A DNA stretch of 64,000 nucleotides from Gonapodya prolifera JEL478 (Eukaryota > Monoblepharomycota > Monoblepharidomycetes > Monoblepharidales > Gonapodyaceae), in the NCBI GenBank assembly GCA_001574975.1, contig KQ965764.1:99256-163255 (forward strand). Direction: 5' to 3'. The notes under the pieces are model-generated. The model was not told the origin of the DNA. It did not search any database and worked only from the letters and a program-made list of their open reading frames with translations. Shown in pieces: positions 1 to 12,139 of the stretch (positions are counted from its first letter, which is position 1; each line of letters begins with the position of its first letter). Position numbers and translations under genes: made by a program.

Positions 1-1
1 G

Positions 2-193
2 TGTCTGCGCCCTGAAACTCGATTGGTGGACACGGGTCACGAGATTCGAGCTGTTCTTTTTGCACGCGGCATCCTCGGCGCGCTCGACGCACTCGACGCA
101 ATCAATCCAGGCGGCAAAAGCGCACTTGCAAGTGTTTCAAGACCACCTGGCTGCCCATCGAAGACCGAAACGGCATTTCCTTTCAGAAAATAG
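2..193 (+). CDS. Possible 3' end of an unidentified gene entering from the left edge
   Basis: An open frame runs from base 2 to a TAG at 191-193 (63 codons) with no in-window start. Its composition looks protein-like, with segments such as VDTGHEIRAVLFARGILGAL and ALDAINPGGKS, unlike the two other forward frames, which are Arg/Thr/Ser-rich. I do not recognise the family. It would end 42 bp before the NTE1 start codon, a spacing normal for this window. It could be the last exon of a gene on the left or a chance open frame. Confidence 0.35.
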   Translation, partial: CLRPETRLVDTGHEIRAVLFARGILGALDALDAINPGGKSALASVSRPPGCPSKTETAFPFRK

Positions 194-235
194 GGTGACA
201 GCAACAAAACGTAGACAAAAGAGCGCATCGCAGCG

Positions 236-3200
236 ATGGAGTGGATTGGTCACATTCTATTGCAGCCAATTCTGGTAACGCTGTCGATCACACTCGACAC
301 GCGCACCGTAGTCGCATGTGCCGCACTCATGGCCGTCGTTGCGTGGGTGGTTGTACGGTACTCGCTCCTGACGCGGTACTCGCGCCTACCCCGGCCGACT
401 CAAGTGAAGCACGTTGACGCGCCGTTGGACCTGAATCCGCTGCTGATACCTGCTCCCGAGGATAGCGATAATGAAACTTCGGGAGATTTGCCAGGAACGG
501 CCGGCTTCAGCGCCAGTTACTCTGGGCACTCTGCTGGTGCTTACACCACGTTCACCCAACATTCACCCACAAACACCACGTACTCGCCCTACTCCCACTT
601 CTCCCTCTATTCGTCTCCGGACGACTTACTCGCCGCCTTTCTTTCGTCAATCAGAGTCTTTGGCTACTTGGACAGAAACATTTTCCACGAGCTGGCGAGG
701 TCGCTCACAACACGGACTCTCCAGCAGGGCGAGGTTCTCTTTTCACCAGATAGTCCTCCATCCGACTTTTACATCGTGGTCGAAGGAGGTGTTCAGGTCT
801 TCTCGGTAAACAAACCCACAGAGTCCCTGCCGCCTCCAATCCCCACCTCGTTCCCTCGCTCGTCGTCCGCCCACATCCCTTCACTCCCGTCCTATATCCA
901 GACTCCCTTGTCGCCTTCAGCATCATCGGCTACTGGATTTTCCTTTTCACACATCCTTTCTTCTACGTCTGCGAATTCGGCCCATTCCCTCCCTTTTGAC
1001 CCTGCGTCGCTTCACCTTCTCCACGAGGTGAAACCCGGCGGTGCTGTATCCTCGCTCTTCCAAATCCTAGACGTATTCACAGAAGGCGTCTTGCTTCCCG
1101 AAGATCGGGACATGGCAGTGCACGAGCCCGGGCCTGGTACCGCACAGCGATCATCGACAACATCACCTCTTGGACTTGAGCGGTTACCGAGGCCGCTGCA
1201 AGATACAAGTTACAGGAGAGATGATAAGCATGAACAGACGCGGCAAGGTGTATATGAAGCCTCCAAAAACACCGTGGAGGAGGAGCACGTGGACGTCGAA
1301 GGAGCTCCTGCTCAGGTTACCACCTTAGACTCGGACCCCGACGTCTTCTGGCACACTGGCCCCCCACCTATCCCCCCCACTGCACCAGAATCCGACGCTA
1401 CACCTCTTCCCCCCTTTTCCGTTCCGTCCACGCTGGCTCTCGCAGCGCGCCCCACCGTCCTCGCCGTCGTGCCCCGCGCGGCCTTTGCCGATATCGCAAA
1501 GAGGTTCCCGAAGGCGGCGGGACATGTCGCTGGAGTGATTTTGGCAAGGTTTGCGAGAGTTGTAATGGGAGGAGTGGGAAGGTAGGTGAACAAGACAAAC
1601 CAGACACGGAAGCAGAGAGGGGAGGGGTTGAAACTGAGCCTGGAGCTCAAATTGAATCTTTTATTTACGTGCCCTCGTGCGCTTGCGACTCACCACTGTC
1701 AATGAACGTGCGCGCCCCTTTCACCCACACCCTGTTTAGGTACATTCCACTTGACTCGGGCGTGCCATTAGTGGACCGCCTCTTGTCTCACCCCATCCAC
1801 CCCTCGCTCACGCCACCTGCCGCGCTCATATCTCGCCTGCTTTCGTCTGAGGAGGACCCACGGACGCGACCTGAGGGCGTTGTGAGGATATCGGCGGACG
1901 GAGACAGCAGTTGGGAAGAGCGTGGCGCCGACATGGAGAGGCTTGTAGGATTGGGCGGGAGCAGGAGTGCGCATGGCGTCACTATGAGAGTGGGGAGTGG
2001 GAGGACGCGGGGAAGGACTGTCACTGTGATTGGACTCGGGTGGGTTGTCAGAGATGTACAGCCTTGACCCACATCATTGACGAGGCGCTGTCATGTCGGA
2101 TGCAGTGAAGAGCCAGCCGCCAGCAAGCGAAAGGTTTTCTCAACATCGCAGGACGATGACAACGATGGCTCTCCCGAGGGGTCCTCATCGGATCTCGACA
2201 GAGACGACTCCCCGTCTGTGTCCTCTCCAACGTCTTCCAACGCCACAGCACATACCTCATTTTCCCCCGCTGACCTCGCCGCGCTCAAGAGGCACTGCTA
2301 CGGGGCCATGAGGACAGCCTTGGGAGCAGACGCACCCGACTCCCAATTGGATGAGGATAACTCCCCGAGACTTGCACCCTTTAATGGAGATGTGCAGGGA
2401 CTTTCACCAATCGCACTTCGACTCGGGGATGCCTCGAAGGATTCCAGCGGGCGTTCGTCGCAAGCATCCCCATCTGGACCGGGTTCCGAATCGCGTGCGT
2501 TTGGAGAGCTGGAAATTCGCATCTACGAAGCGGGTGTGGTAGTTTTTGCAGAGGGCGAACGGGCGGGGGGCGTGGTCATGGTGTTGGATGGTGCGCTGGA
2601 GGCTGCAGCAGAAGGGTTGACCGAAAATCCTGCTGGAGGAACCGCAGGGCAGATTGGAAACAGGAAGTATCGGTCCCGGCACGCAGCAAAGGCGAGGTCT
2701 TACCACGTGACAGTGGGCGGGCTTGCCGGCTACTTATCAGCCATGATGTCGCACCCTGTTCCTGTGACGGTACGTGCTACGGTGCCGACCGTTGTTGCCT
2801 TCCTACCAAAGCCCGCACTTGACCGCTTGTTGGAACGAAGCCCACGAGCGGTGTTTGCTTTGGCTCGACGGATTATTACAAGAGTTACCCCTTCCGCTTT
2901 GAGAGTCGACATGGCGTCCGACTGGGTACAGCTCCAAGCTGGTCAGGTTGTTTTTCGCCAAGGAGAGCGAGCAGAGAGCGTTGTCGTTGTGCTGGGTGGC
3001 AGGCTGAGGAGTATTATAGAGGCCGATGATGGCACCAGTGATGATGGCACAGAGGCGGATGAGGACAACGAACGTGGAACACGGTTCGATGCACAGAGGA
3101 AGTTGGGTGCACACAGGCGGGGTGGCCGTTCGAATGATGCGCTGGCGCCGGACTCGCCGCCCCTCCGTGCAACACCAGGGTTTGGGTCCGAAAGCAACAA

Positions 3201-5524
3201 CCAGACGTGGAACCAACCTTCCACACCAAGCCCACCCAACACCCAGCGCCGCCCGGCATTCACTATTGAGGCTGAACACGGCCCGGGTGATTCAATTGGT
3301 GAGCTTGAGGTGCTGACAGACGCCCGTAGGCCAGCGACTGTACACGCAATCAGGGATTCTGAAGTTGCGGTGCTGCCTCGGACGCTATTGGAAGCCCTAG
3401 CGAGTGTGAACCCAGAAGTTACAATGGCCGTCTCGAGGATTGTGGCGGGGAGGGCAGCGACAGGGCGTTCAGGGAGTGTCGGCTCCAGGAATTGGGGTCT
3501 GTCGCCAGGAAGCTTCAATGTGCCATCTTACATGCCCGCTGTTGGGTCTGGGGGAGGGGCCTCTGCAAGAGATAGCGGTGTGGGTTTGGACAACGCCAAT
3601 CTCCGCACAGTTGCAGTCCTTCCAGTGACGTCTGCAGTACCTGTTCTCGAGTTCGCCGCACAGCTGCGCTCTGCACTGGTTGCGGAAGGTTGCTCACCAG
3701 TGAGCGTGCTCACTTCGGACAGGGTGGTTGGTTGGCTTGGACGACATGCGTTTTCGAGGGTCGGCAAACTGAAGTTGGTCTCCTGGCTCGCAGAGATGGA
3801 GGAAGCTAGCGGGATGGTGCTCTATGTGGCGGACGGTGGTGTTGGCAGCCCATGGACCCAACGATGTATACGGCAGGTGAGTACATATGCCTGTCGCAAG
3901 TGGTTATCAACTTAAAACTTAAGTTTGGCACATCTCCATTGGGTTTTGCTGTTACATTTGTTGCCACATTTTATCTTGTTCAGGCTGACTGCATTCTTCT
4001 CGTCGGACTGGGTGATGAAGATCCTGCAATTGGGGAGCTTGAAACCATTCTGATTGGAATGAAAACCACCGCTCGAAAAGAGCTGGTGCTAATTCATTCT
4101 GAACGATATGTGATCCCAGGAAGCACCGCCCAGTGGCTGCAGAATCGGACTTGGGTTCACGCGCATCACCATGTGGGTTTCCGTTACTCAAGGGAACGCA
4201 TCAGTGTGGTGACCACTCATTTTATCTTCGATTCTAAGTTGCAAATGGCGAATCGTCCCAAAAATTCAGCTCGCAAAACAGCGTTCAATCTGGCGTCTCA
4301 GATTCAAAGCCTCACCTCTCATGCCTTTTTATATTCTCTGGGCACATCGGGACAGTTCCATGATGTCTCAATGTCCAATCTTCAGTCTACAACCGAGTCT
4401 AATATTCGAGCTGACTTTCGGCGTCTTGCACGACGTCTGCTGGGCAAGTCTGTGGGCTTAGTTCTTGGAGGAGGGGGTGCGCGTGGAATAGCACACGTTG
4501 GAGTAATCAAGGCACTTGAAGAAGCTGGAGTTCCCATCGACATGGTCGGTGGCACAAGCATCGGCTCCTTTGTTGGTGGCCTGATGGCCAGGGAAAGTGA
4601 TTACGTGTCTGTTGTGGGAAGGGCCAAAATGTTTAGCTCCAGAATGTCGAGTCCATGGAGGCAATTAATGGATCTGACTTACCCATCTTTGTCATGGTTT
4701 AGCGGTGAGTCCTTAAAGTACCGCCCTGGAGGCCGCTAAGAGTAACATACGCAATCAGGTCACGAGTTCAACCGAAGCCTTTGGAAATGCTTCTCGGACC
4801 TTCACATTGAAGACTGTTGGCTTCCATACTTCGTCAATACGACTAACGTTACGTGGTCCACCATGGAAGTTCACAGAAGTGGATACATGTGGCGCTACGT
4901 TCGTGCATCAATGAGCTTGTCAGGGTTTCTTCCGCCTCTTGTAGATAACGGAAATATGTGAGTAGGTCGAGGGAGTCATCACCTGTCTTCCCTGGTATTT
5001 CATCTTGAGTTTTCAGGCTTGTTGACGGTGGATATATTTCCAACCTGCCCGCGGATATTATGAGAGCTCTTGGCGCTGCATATGTAATCGCGGTTGATGT
5101 GGGTGCCTTGGACGACACGAAACCTGTTCACTTCGGTGATACACTCTCGGGACTATCGGTGCTGTGGGATCGTATCAACCCTTTCCGAGACACGTCTAGG
5201 TATCAGCGGATTCCGAACCTGGCAGACATTCAGTCTAGGTTGGCTTATGTTAGCTCAGTTCGTCAACTTGAGGAGGCGAAGGCCACCGATGGAGTTTTTT
5301 ATCTCCGCCCACCGGTGACTGTCTACGGGACATTGCAGTTTGGCAGCTTTTCTGAAATATTGAACGTTGGGTATGCGTATGGGCGAAGTGTTGTTGAGAC
5401 GTGGTCGCTCGATGGTTCTCTCGAGCGGATTTTTGGCATTCGGGACACGTTACAGGATTCGGATACAAATCGTGAGGCTAAAGAGGCTGCAAAATCGCGG
5501 AGGGGTAGAAGAAATTCGGTGTAA
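236..5524 (+). CDS. NTE1: Lysophospholipase NTE1 (neuropathy target esterase family, patatin domain)
   Basis: ER-membrane serine esterase that deacylates phosphatidylcholine to glycerophosphocholine. The start at 236 is followed by a hydrophobic segment ([20 protein letters not shown]). Cyclic-nucleotide-binding-like modules follow (around 640-1540, 2500-2930 and 2930-3440) and then the patatin domain. Catalytic elements visible are the oxyanion loop [14 protein letters not shown] near 4460, the nucleophile elbow GGTSIGS near 4550 and the DGG Asp motif ([14 protein letters not shown]) near 5020. Inferred introns are 1582-1739, 2040-2105, 3877-3983, 4705-4758 and 4958-5015. The frame is restored across each, for example [18 protein letters not shown]. 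The product is about 1600 residues, usual for the family. Low-complexity Ser/Pro linkers separate the CNB modules. Junctions at 1582-2105 are the least certain. Confidence 0.93.
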
Positions 5525-5641
5525 TTTCACGATAATAATAATGTATTATGAAGATGGGCGGAACTGAAGTGAGTGAGCAAAACAAGATTCAGCGAGCTTG
5601 GGCACAAACACCCACCGGCGGCAATCGCACACACGCGTCCG

Positions 5642-7239
5642 ATGACCACGAAACTTTCGATCCCGCTTATCCAGATGGACATCGACCCTTTTTATGCGGC
5701 ATCGGTATTGATAATTGTGTTAACAGCCTTGATTACCGTCGCCGCCTACTTTCGCTACCAAAAGCTCACTGCAAATCTCGCGTTCGAATCGGAACACAAG
5801 GATCGAGGTATGGAAGATTGGACTCCGTGTATCCTCCCGTCCTTCGGTTCTGAAGTGCCACCCACGTATACCGTTCCACTCCAAAGTGGTGCTGTACCAG
5901 TTCAAACGCGAAGATGGTGCTCCCTCCGGAAGCCCCTTTTGCACAAAGGCAGAAACGATCCTAAAGTTTATCGGCGCAGAGTACGACAACGTTTGGAGCA
6001 TGCCACACAAGTTTGAGAGGAACAAAGTTCCCGTTTTTCAATACAATGGCAAAGTGTACCATGATTCTCAGATTGGCTACGGCAGACTGGCTGAGGATGG
6101 CGTCCTTGGTATGTGTTTCCTTGTTACAATCCTACTCTTACTCTGTGGTGTACCGTTTTCCGTGCCGATTGCAGAGGACCTGGACGCCGGTCTGCCCGAG
6201 GGTAAGCAAGCAATAGGACTTGCTTTTCGGAATCTTGTGGAGCTTCAGCTTGTTCCAATCTCCGCTGTGAGTGGATCGCTTCATACACGAAAAAGGCCAT
6301 TCAGACCAATAAACCGATCACCTATGTTTCTGGTGCAGTACGAACGCTGGGTGGCGGAATACCCTGCATCGCTGCACAAGTTTCTTCTTAAAGATGTTCC
6401 GTACCCGATAAGACTGATTCTTATGCGAACAATTCAGCCCAAGTGAGTCTTTGAAAAATTCGCTCTTCATTAATACTAAGCTAGTAGCACAGCGTGAAAC
6501 GTGGTCTCATGTTTGGGATTGGTGCGTTTAGCTAGTTAGTGGCGGAGACTCTGGGTTCTTTTAACACTTTGTCTCACCCAAGGTCGCTACGGTCAAGATA
6601 TGTTCACAACACTTCTTCCCGATTCTCTCAAAGCAATTTCGACTCAGCTTGGACCTAACAAGTGAGGCCATTGAGCATATATGAAGCAGGTAGGTCACAC
6701 TGACCACTTGTTACAGGTGGTTGCTTGGTACTGTGAGTCCCACTACCGCGGACGCTTCCTTTTTTGGATACCTGGCGACCAACATTGCACATGGGACTTT
6801 CTCGCCGAGAACTTTTGCGGAAATAAGGTATGTCACCTGCAGGGTGTAACCAACTCGATGACATCACGAGCAACCCCTCACCACAAATTCCAGGCGCCAC
6901 CCTAATATTGTCGCTTATTATCAGCGCATTCGAGCGCAATACTGGCCTGAATGGCGAGATCCTCTTGCACCGGTCCAAGCTCCAGTGGTGAATGCGCCCG
7001 CTCCAGCCGCAGTGACAGCACCGGCTCCAGCTGTGGTGAAAGCACCTGCTTCACCCTTGGCGGCGGTGCCCGTCCCACCCTCAGAGGTGAATGTACCAGT
7101 AATTCTACCACGAGCCACCAGGAAGACTACAAGATCTGCGGTTTCCGGGGAGTCCTCAAACGATACACTGAAGGAAGAAGAACCCGCCGAGGAAGTTCGA
7201 ACCACACGTGTTTTGAGGAGAAAGACGAAGGCGACATGA
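5642..7239 (+). CDS. FAXC/metaxin-like GST-fold membrane protein
   Basis: N-terminal membrane segment (AASVLIIVLTALITVAAYF), then a thioredoxin/GST-N-like domain beginning VVLYQFKREDGAPSGSPFC (exon from 5887 after an intron 5808-5886) and a GST-C-like domain ending near AYYQRIRAQYWPEWRDP. The pattern LYQF...SPFC..AETIL, KVPVF.YNGK...DS and YERWV matches the FAXC (failed axon connections)/metaxin-related group. Family members are organelle- or membrane-associated; substrates are unknown. About six exons are needed: EDGVL|EDLDAG (intron near 6108-6173), a junction before YERWV (6345), then GRYGQDMFTTLLPDSL, WLLGTVSPTTADASFFGYLA and RHPNIVAYYQ. The junction before GRYGQ is not resolved. A tail of about 85 residues rich in Ala/Pro/Val and then Lys/Glu/Thr follows the GST fold. 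ATG 5642 was chosen; ATG 5675 is an alternative. Confidence 0.78.
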
Positions 7240-7343
7240 AAGCGCTGGAGATTTTACATCGAGCTATTTTTGTTTCTTTTGCTGTGTACATGTTGTATCA
7301 AGGATTGGCTTCGCTGCACCCTGTGACTTTGACTTTCAAATAA

Positions 7344-9218
7344 TTACAATACTTTTGAAGGACTTTGACTTGAGGTCGTACGGTCTTGCAACTTTTTGTT
7401 GTTCTGCAAGGCTTTCGCAAACACCGTCAAAAGTTCCATGAAATGCGCTTGGACGCGATGAATTTCCGTGACAAACGACGGTCGTTGTGCGAGATTCCCT
7501 CCACGGACATCTGAAAAATCGAATTTGACTGCCTTGCGTATCGCCTCAAGAATAATTGCAAGCGGAGCAGCCACGAAGAAGGACGTGAAGAAAACCGAAA
7601 TCAAGCTCATTATAAGTATCACTCCAGCAGCTGCAGCGGAACCAGGTTAGACGTCCTTTGAGGTGCCAACAACACCAAAACAATGCATACCAGATCCAAT
7701 GATTATTGCTTGTGCTTGCGCTCCAATTTCCGCAAGGGACTTTTCAAGGGCAATTGTGTCCCCGAGGTAGTCCGTTGCCGGTGCACCCGAGACAATGATG
7801 TACTTGTATGTAAAAATTCGTTTGGATGTGACTTGAAACAAGTTGTCTCCGACTCTCCATTGAGTATCTGCAAAATCGCTTGAGAGGTTCCCACCAGCCT
7901 TGTCATAGATCAGACGGGCTGTGACGTTGAGCACGGGGAAGGTCTCCACAGGATAATCGAATATGGTTTTGAGGACGAGACTTGTACCACTTTGTTTCAG
8001 AAGCAGTGAGCGTCGAGATGTGATATTGCTTGACGTTCCAGACACTGCAAGGACCTGTCCGTCCGAGTTGATAATGTAAAACAGGGAGTTTGGCGTCGCG
8101 CTACCCTTGATGATGTCGAGCCAATCGCAGATGTTCTCTATCGAGAAGTACGTCGAAAAGTAGCCGATGGGGTCTGTAGTTGTCGTTGCGTTGTAAAGAA
8201 GCACGGTGAGGGCTTGCGAAATTGTCCCCATGGTGGATCCTGGGCGACCGACCGTTGCTCCTTGAGATTGCGTCATGGCGCGGGTAGATGCAGCTGCAAC
8301 TGCTAAATCAAATGAGACATTTTGAATTAAACGGCCAATTGTTCTTGCTGCTGTATCCCACTGGTAATAGACTAGCTTTCCACCGGTGTTGGCAGGGACA
8401 CAAGCCCGGCATGTCAGGTTTCCACTCGAGTAATAAGTATACGTTGGAGAACCAGTAGCGGACGCCGAAGTGTCGAGGATGGGTGAGAACGCGTATGCGA
8501 GCAGAGGATTGAAGACGGTTATTAGCGTATATCTCATCGAATTCCCCAAACCAACAGAGTACGCTGCGTTGTAGATAAATGGCGCCATGGTGCTGAAAGA
8601 AGTCAGTTAACTTCCGAATGTTTGCAAACGCGAACCTGGGAGGCTCACTCAACGTCGGTTATGGAAGCCATGTTTTGTTTAACAACGTCATACACAGTTT
8701 GTGCATGATTGTTTGCTTTTTGAAGATAGCCTTCGAGCTGGCTTGCGATGGATTGGCTGGCGTCCTGCTGTATTTTCTGAGCGAGGGCTTGAATACTTGT
8801 GGTGGCTAAGGGTCGATGGTTTGTGGGCGACGTTTTAACACCTTGTGTAGGTGCTTCGCACTGACCTTGCGCGATTGCGTTCGAATTGCTTTGCTTGCTT
8901 GTGATAGATGACACAGAGACCGTTACAATGGCCACGAGAGAGATGCTTTTGTAATAAGGGAACAAAGCTGAAACTTTGATCAAGATCCATCTTCTCGTAA
9001 TGGAGCACTCACTTTGTGAACACCAGCACTACAATCAATACTCGTAGCGAGAGTGTCATGAACAATTTTGGAACCTTCTGCGGGGGGGATCCGGATAGCC
9101 GTGTGTCGCTCGTTGAGGTCCCAGCGGGGTCCTGGGTTCCAACGGACATTGACGATGGCACAGTGTCGCCGGGACGTCTGGAATCGATGACTCGCGGAGT
9201 GCTCTGCGAGTGGCTCAT
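7344..9218 (-). CDS. Cache-like two-TM membrane sensor with HAMP-like linker and no output domain
   Basis: Start ATG at 9218. Exon 1 ends at 9013 and exon 2 begins at 8945, which makes one long membrane segment (VLIVVLVFTN|ISLVAIVTVSV). A Gln/Ala-rich helix follows, then a roughly 300-residue extracellular domain from 8592 with several N-glycosylation sequons, and a second membrane segment (AAGVILIMSLISVFFTSFF) after an intron at about 7630-7686. The cytoplasmic part is a HAMP-like linker with KFDFSDVRG and a helix with the spacing EIHRVQAHF..LLTVFAKAL. This is the arrangement found just upstream of the catalytic domain in receptor adenylyl/guanylyl cyclases of amoebae and zoosporic fungi. 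Here it stops about 20 residues later. The convergent neighbour ends at 7239, leaving no room for a cyclase or kinase. The ligand is unknown. Family assignment rests on topology and the linker motif, not on alignment. Confidence 0.7.
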
Positions 9219-9749
9219 TGGGTTGGTTGGAAGACCGAGGAGATTTCTCTGGGGAACTTGGTGTCGCCTCCTGTGCCAGGCAGGAGTCGGATTTGATGAG
9301 GGCGGACTGAGGTCGGCGATGAGGCAGCTCGCTCAGCCCGTCTACACACGTGCTTCGCCATAGCACATACACGCGTGCTGCACACGACGCCAGACGCCGG
9401 AGAGTGTTCGTTTCAAGCCGCATAAAATGGAACACCCGACCCGGTCACCAGCCCCTGATTACCGTTATCCAAGTTATGCAAATACTTAACTTTGGAAAAG
9501 CGACTCCGGCGTCTTCAATTCCGCGGACATGGATAAAACAAACAACTCGCTGAAAAGGTGACTTGCTTGATGGAGTTTTACACGAACGACCTTCCGTTTC
9601 TCTACTCTGCTGCGCGTTTCTTCCAACATCTCCAACGAACTACTTCTTTTTACGAGTTGGTTTTTGTTCGAAGCAATTCAATTACGTAATGAAAAGACAA
9701 AACAATATCCCCCGAATTATTGAAAAGAGTAAAACACTCCCCCGCCTTC
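9219..9749. other. Gap between receptor start and coiled-coil gene end
   Basis: This 531-bp stretch lies upstream of the reverse-strand receptor and downstream of the reverse-strand coiled-coil gene. It must hold the receptor promoter and the 3' end of the neighbour. It turns AT-rich from about 9450 onward. In both orientations the open frames are short, have shadow-like composition, and do not join the receptor frame, which has no upstream ATG. No RNA gene or repeat was seen. Confidence 0.5.
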
Positions 9750-11736
9750 TCATAGACTCTCGATTTCAACCTCCTCAAATGTTTCCTCATCTGCGGGCGC
9801 TCCACGAGCGGGAAGTCCGATCTGCACCGAACGTCCTCCCTTGTTCGGCCGAGAAGGTGATGTAGACGGAACGTACCCAGAAGTAGCCGGTGTACGATGT
9901 GACCCTTTCAATAGCGCAGCAGAAGTGTGTGGCTTTGTACCGAGAGGGGCCGGCTCCTTGCCATCTGAGGTTCCAACATCAGCATATACCGGTGAGACCT
10001 CAACCGGTGGATAGTGGGGTTTCAAAGTTTGTCCTCCTCCCACCGCTGATGCCGCCGACGGTTTCGCAAAGAGATTCGGTTTAAAGACTGTCGAGGGCGC
10101 CGTCGTGTCGTGGGTGCCGATGAAGCGTGTTTGGGAAGGGGGCGATGTTGGTGCCACTGCAATCTGTTCTTGATTCGGAGAGCGAGCGGAAGGTGCTACC
10201 ACGGGTGATCGCGCTCGGGATACGTTGGCAGGAGGAGGAGGAGGAGACAATGCGCGGGGTGCGACACGCGGTTCCGGAGTTGCGATGGGGGTTTGTGGGG
10301 ATACCGAGGGGGGGGGAGGGGACACCGACGCAGGGTGAGCGGACACCGAAGTGGGGTGAGGCGATACCGCGGCAGAGCGTGAGGGGGTCGCGGATTTCTC
10401 GGGAACAGTGGGCAGTGCTCTCGCTTCGACGGCCTTCTTGTGCGATATGATGGTCGTTTGCCGGGATTTGGACACAGATCGGGAACGGGGGGCTGGGTCA
10501 CTTGCTGTGATTCGACGAGACCGTGATATGGGAGTAGTGTTGTTACGGGGGGTTGGTGAGGACGCCACCCCACTCTTAATAAAAGAGATGCCATTTGGCT
10601 GAGGCGAGGTAGGTTCGTGAGCAACCAGGTGCTCTGCATTCTGTCATTCCGATTCGCAGAGTATTTGTCATGGTCTCTCGGAGCAACACATCTCACAAAG
10701 TACAAACCTTCGCTCTTCTCTCTGCTTCTTCCCGTTCCCGCCGAGACCTAACCAGTTGATCCCGAAGCCGAGCTCTTTCGTCTACAACACGCGCGATTTC
10801 CCGTCGAGCTGCATCAAGCTCCTTTTCCAGCGTCCGCGCGCGTAGGTCTGCAGTCTGTGCCTCCGCTGGGGTAGCGTCCTGCCCATTGCGCTCATGGACG
10901 TGGGAATCGACCTTTGGGCGAGGTGCGCCAGTGGAAGGATCCCTGCCATAGGCTTCGCAAATCTGCCTCAGTCGCACAACTTCGGCGACGAGTCCCGCAG
11001 ATCTTCGTTCCTCGTCGCGAAGCTTCACGAGTAAATTGCTGTGCGCGTGCTTGGTAGACCGAAGATCCGCGTGGAGCGCTTGGAGAAGGGAGGGGAAAGA
11101 GGTCTGCTGGTCCCGGAAGGTTGAAAGAGCGCGGTCTTGGATGCGCGTGGTCTATAGTGACAACACAAAGCAAGTTACGAATAAGACATCATCGATGTGA
11201 AGTAAACCTTCGTCAGGGCAATGCACGAAATCTAAGACCTCGTTGGGGCCTCCGGCACTTCCAAAGGAATTCCGTCTACCCACCGCCTTTAGAGTTTTAA
11301 TCTCCTCTTCCAGCTCCTTTATCCTTGCTCGAGCGAGATTCTGTTCCCCAAGTAGTTGTTCAGTGAGATCCAAGTCTGCCGCGAGTTCTGCGATTGTCTT
11401 GCGAGGTCGCGCTCTCTTCGCTGTTCATCGAGTTAGGTTGTGGAGGAGAAATCAATGCATTTAAAGACGGAGTTGTATTTCATTTAAGCGCGCGAGCCAG
11501 TCGAACCGAAGGGTCGGCAATGGTTCCTTCCCCACCAACATACGTTTCTTTGCCCTCATATTCGCGTCCTTAAGTGATCCGAGCGAGCGTCTCGAAGCGC
11601 CACGTGATACGGATGCTTCTTTCGATGCCAGTTTGTCTGGAGTATAAGCTTGCTTGGACGGTGGCTGCGCTGGGGAAGCGAAATCTCTGACGCCGGATGC
11701 GCCTGCATTTGTGGATGGATTCGCAAGGCCTTTCAT
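9750..11736 (-). CDS. Unidentified coiled-coil protein with a low-complexity Pro/Ser/Val tail
   Basis: Four or five exons read from ATG 11736. The first is basic and Ser-rich (ending DWLARLNEIQLRL). The second is helical (LTEQLLGEQNLARARIKELE). The third (from about 11155) is a long coiled coil, with LRDEERRSAGLVAEVVRLRQ and REIARVVDERARLRDQL. It joins over an intron of about 110 nt, ending near 10600, to a tail (PNGISFIKSGVASSPTPRNN...) that runs to the stop at 9750. The tail is rich in Pro, Ser, Val and Arg and ends in an acidic peptide (DEETFEEVEIESL). Glu/Arg/Lys heptads suggest a dimeric structural or scaffold protein. I recognise no domain. The junction near 11160-11215 is approximate. 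Confidence 0.6.
10230..10375 (-). repeat. In-frame Ser-Val-Ser-Pro tandem repeats in the coiled-coil protein tail
   Basis: Within the tail of the coiled-coil gene the protein repeats a 7-8-residue unit four times: AAVSPHPT, SVSAHPA, SVSPPPP, SVSPQTP. The DNA shows matching repeats of about 24 nt (variants of gacaccgaagtggggtgagg on the + strand). The copies have diverged in sequence but keep the frame, as expected for a coding minisatellite in a disordered region. Confidence 0.6.
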
Positions 11737-12139
11737 TCAACGATCGCTGAGAGAACACGCTTGAAAGTAAATGCAACTGGGGTGGTTTCCGGAAACCGGG
11801 GTGGGGCAGCACAGAACAAATTATGAAACCAAATCAATCAAAATATGCCCGTACCCACTTTCCCTTCGCAACACGAAGATAGAAAAAACTGGGGAGGGTG
11901 CAGGTGATTGTTTTCAATTGCGCTCATTCGAGTCTTATAATTTCGTGGGCCTTTGCGTGTTGTACAAGAAGGGGAGCGTCCCGTTTGAAAAAGGAATTGG
12001 AGAAGTACTAGTCCAAGTGCTACAGACTCTGAGTGCTGGCGGCCAGCCAAGGACTGCATCCCAAATACATTCTAAACACCAACTGCTCTGGATTCTAACT
12101 TCTCGGTGTGATACAGGGATTGTCATCCTGGACTTTCCT
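11737..12139. promoter_or_regulatory. Divergent intergenic region, coiled-coil gene / STK11IP-like gene
   Basis: These 403 bp separate two start codons facing away from each other, so both promoters must lie here. A forward open frame from 11771 runs into the STK11IP-like start without looking coding. I see no clear TATA box or other named site. Confidence 0.45.

Noticed and set aside
2803-3518. Long reverse-strand frames opposite NTE1
   Set aside because: They are antisense shadows of GC-rich NTE1 coding sequence and show no recognisable domain.
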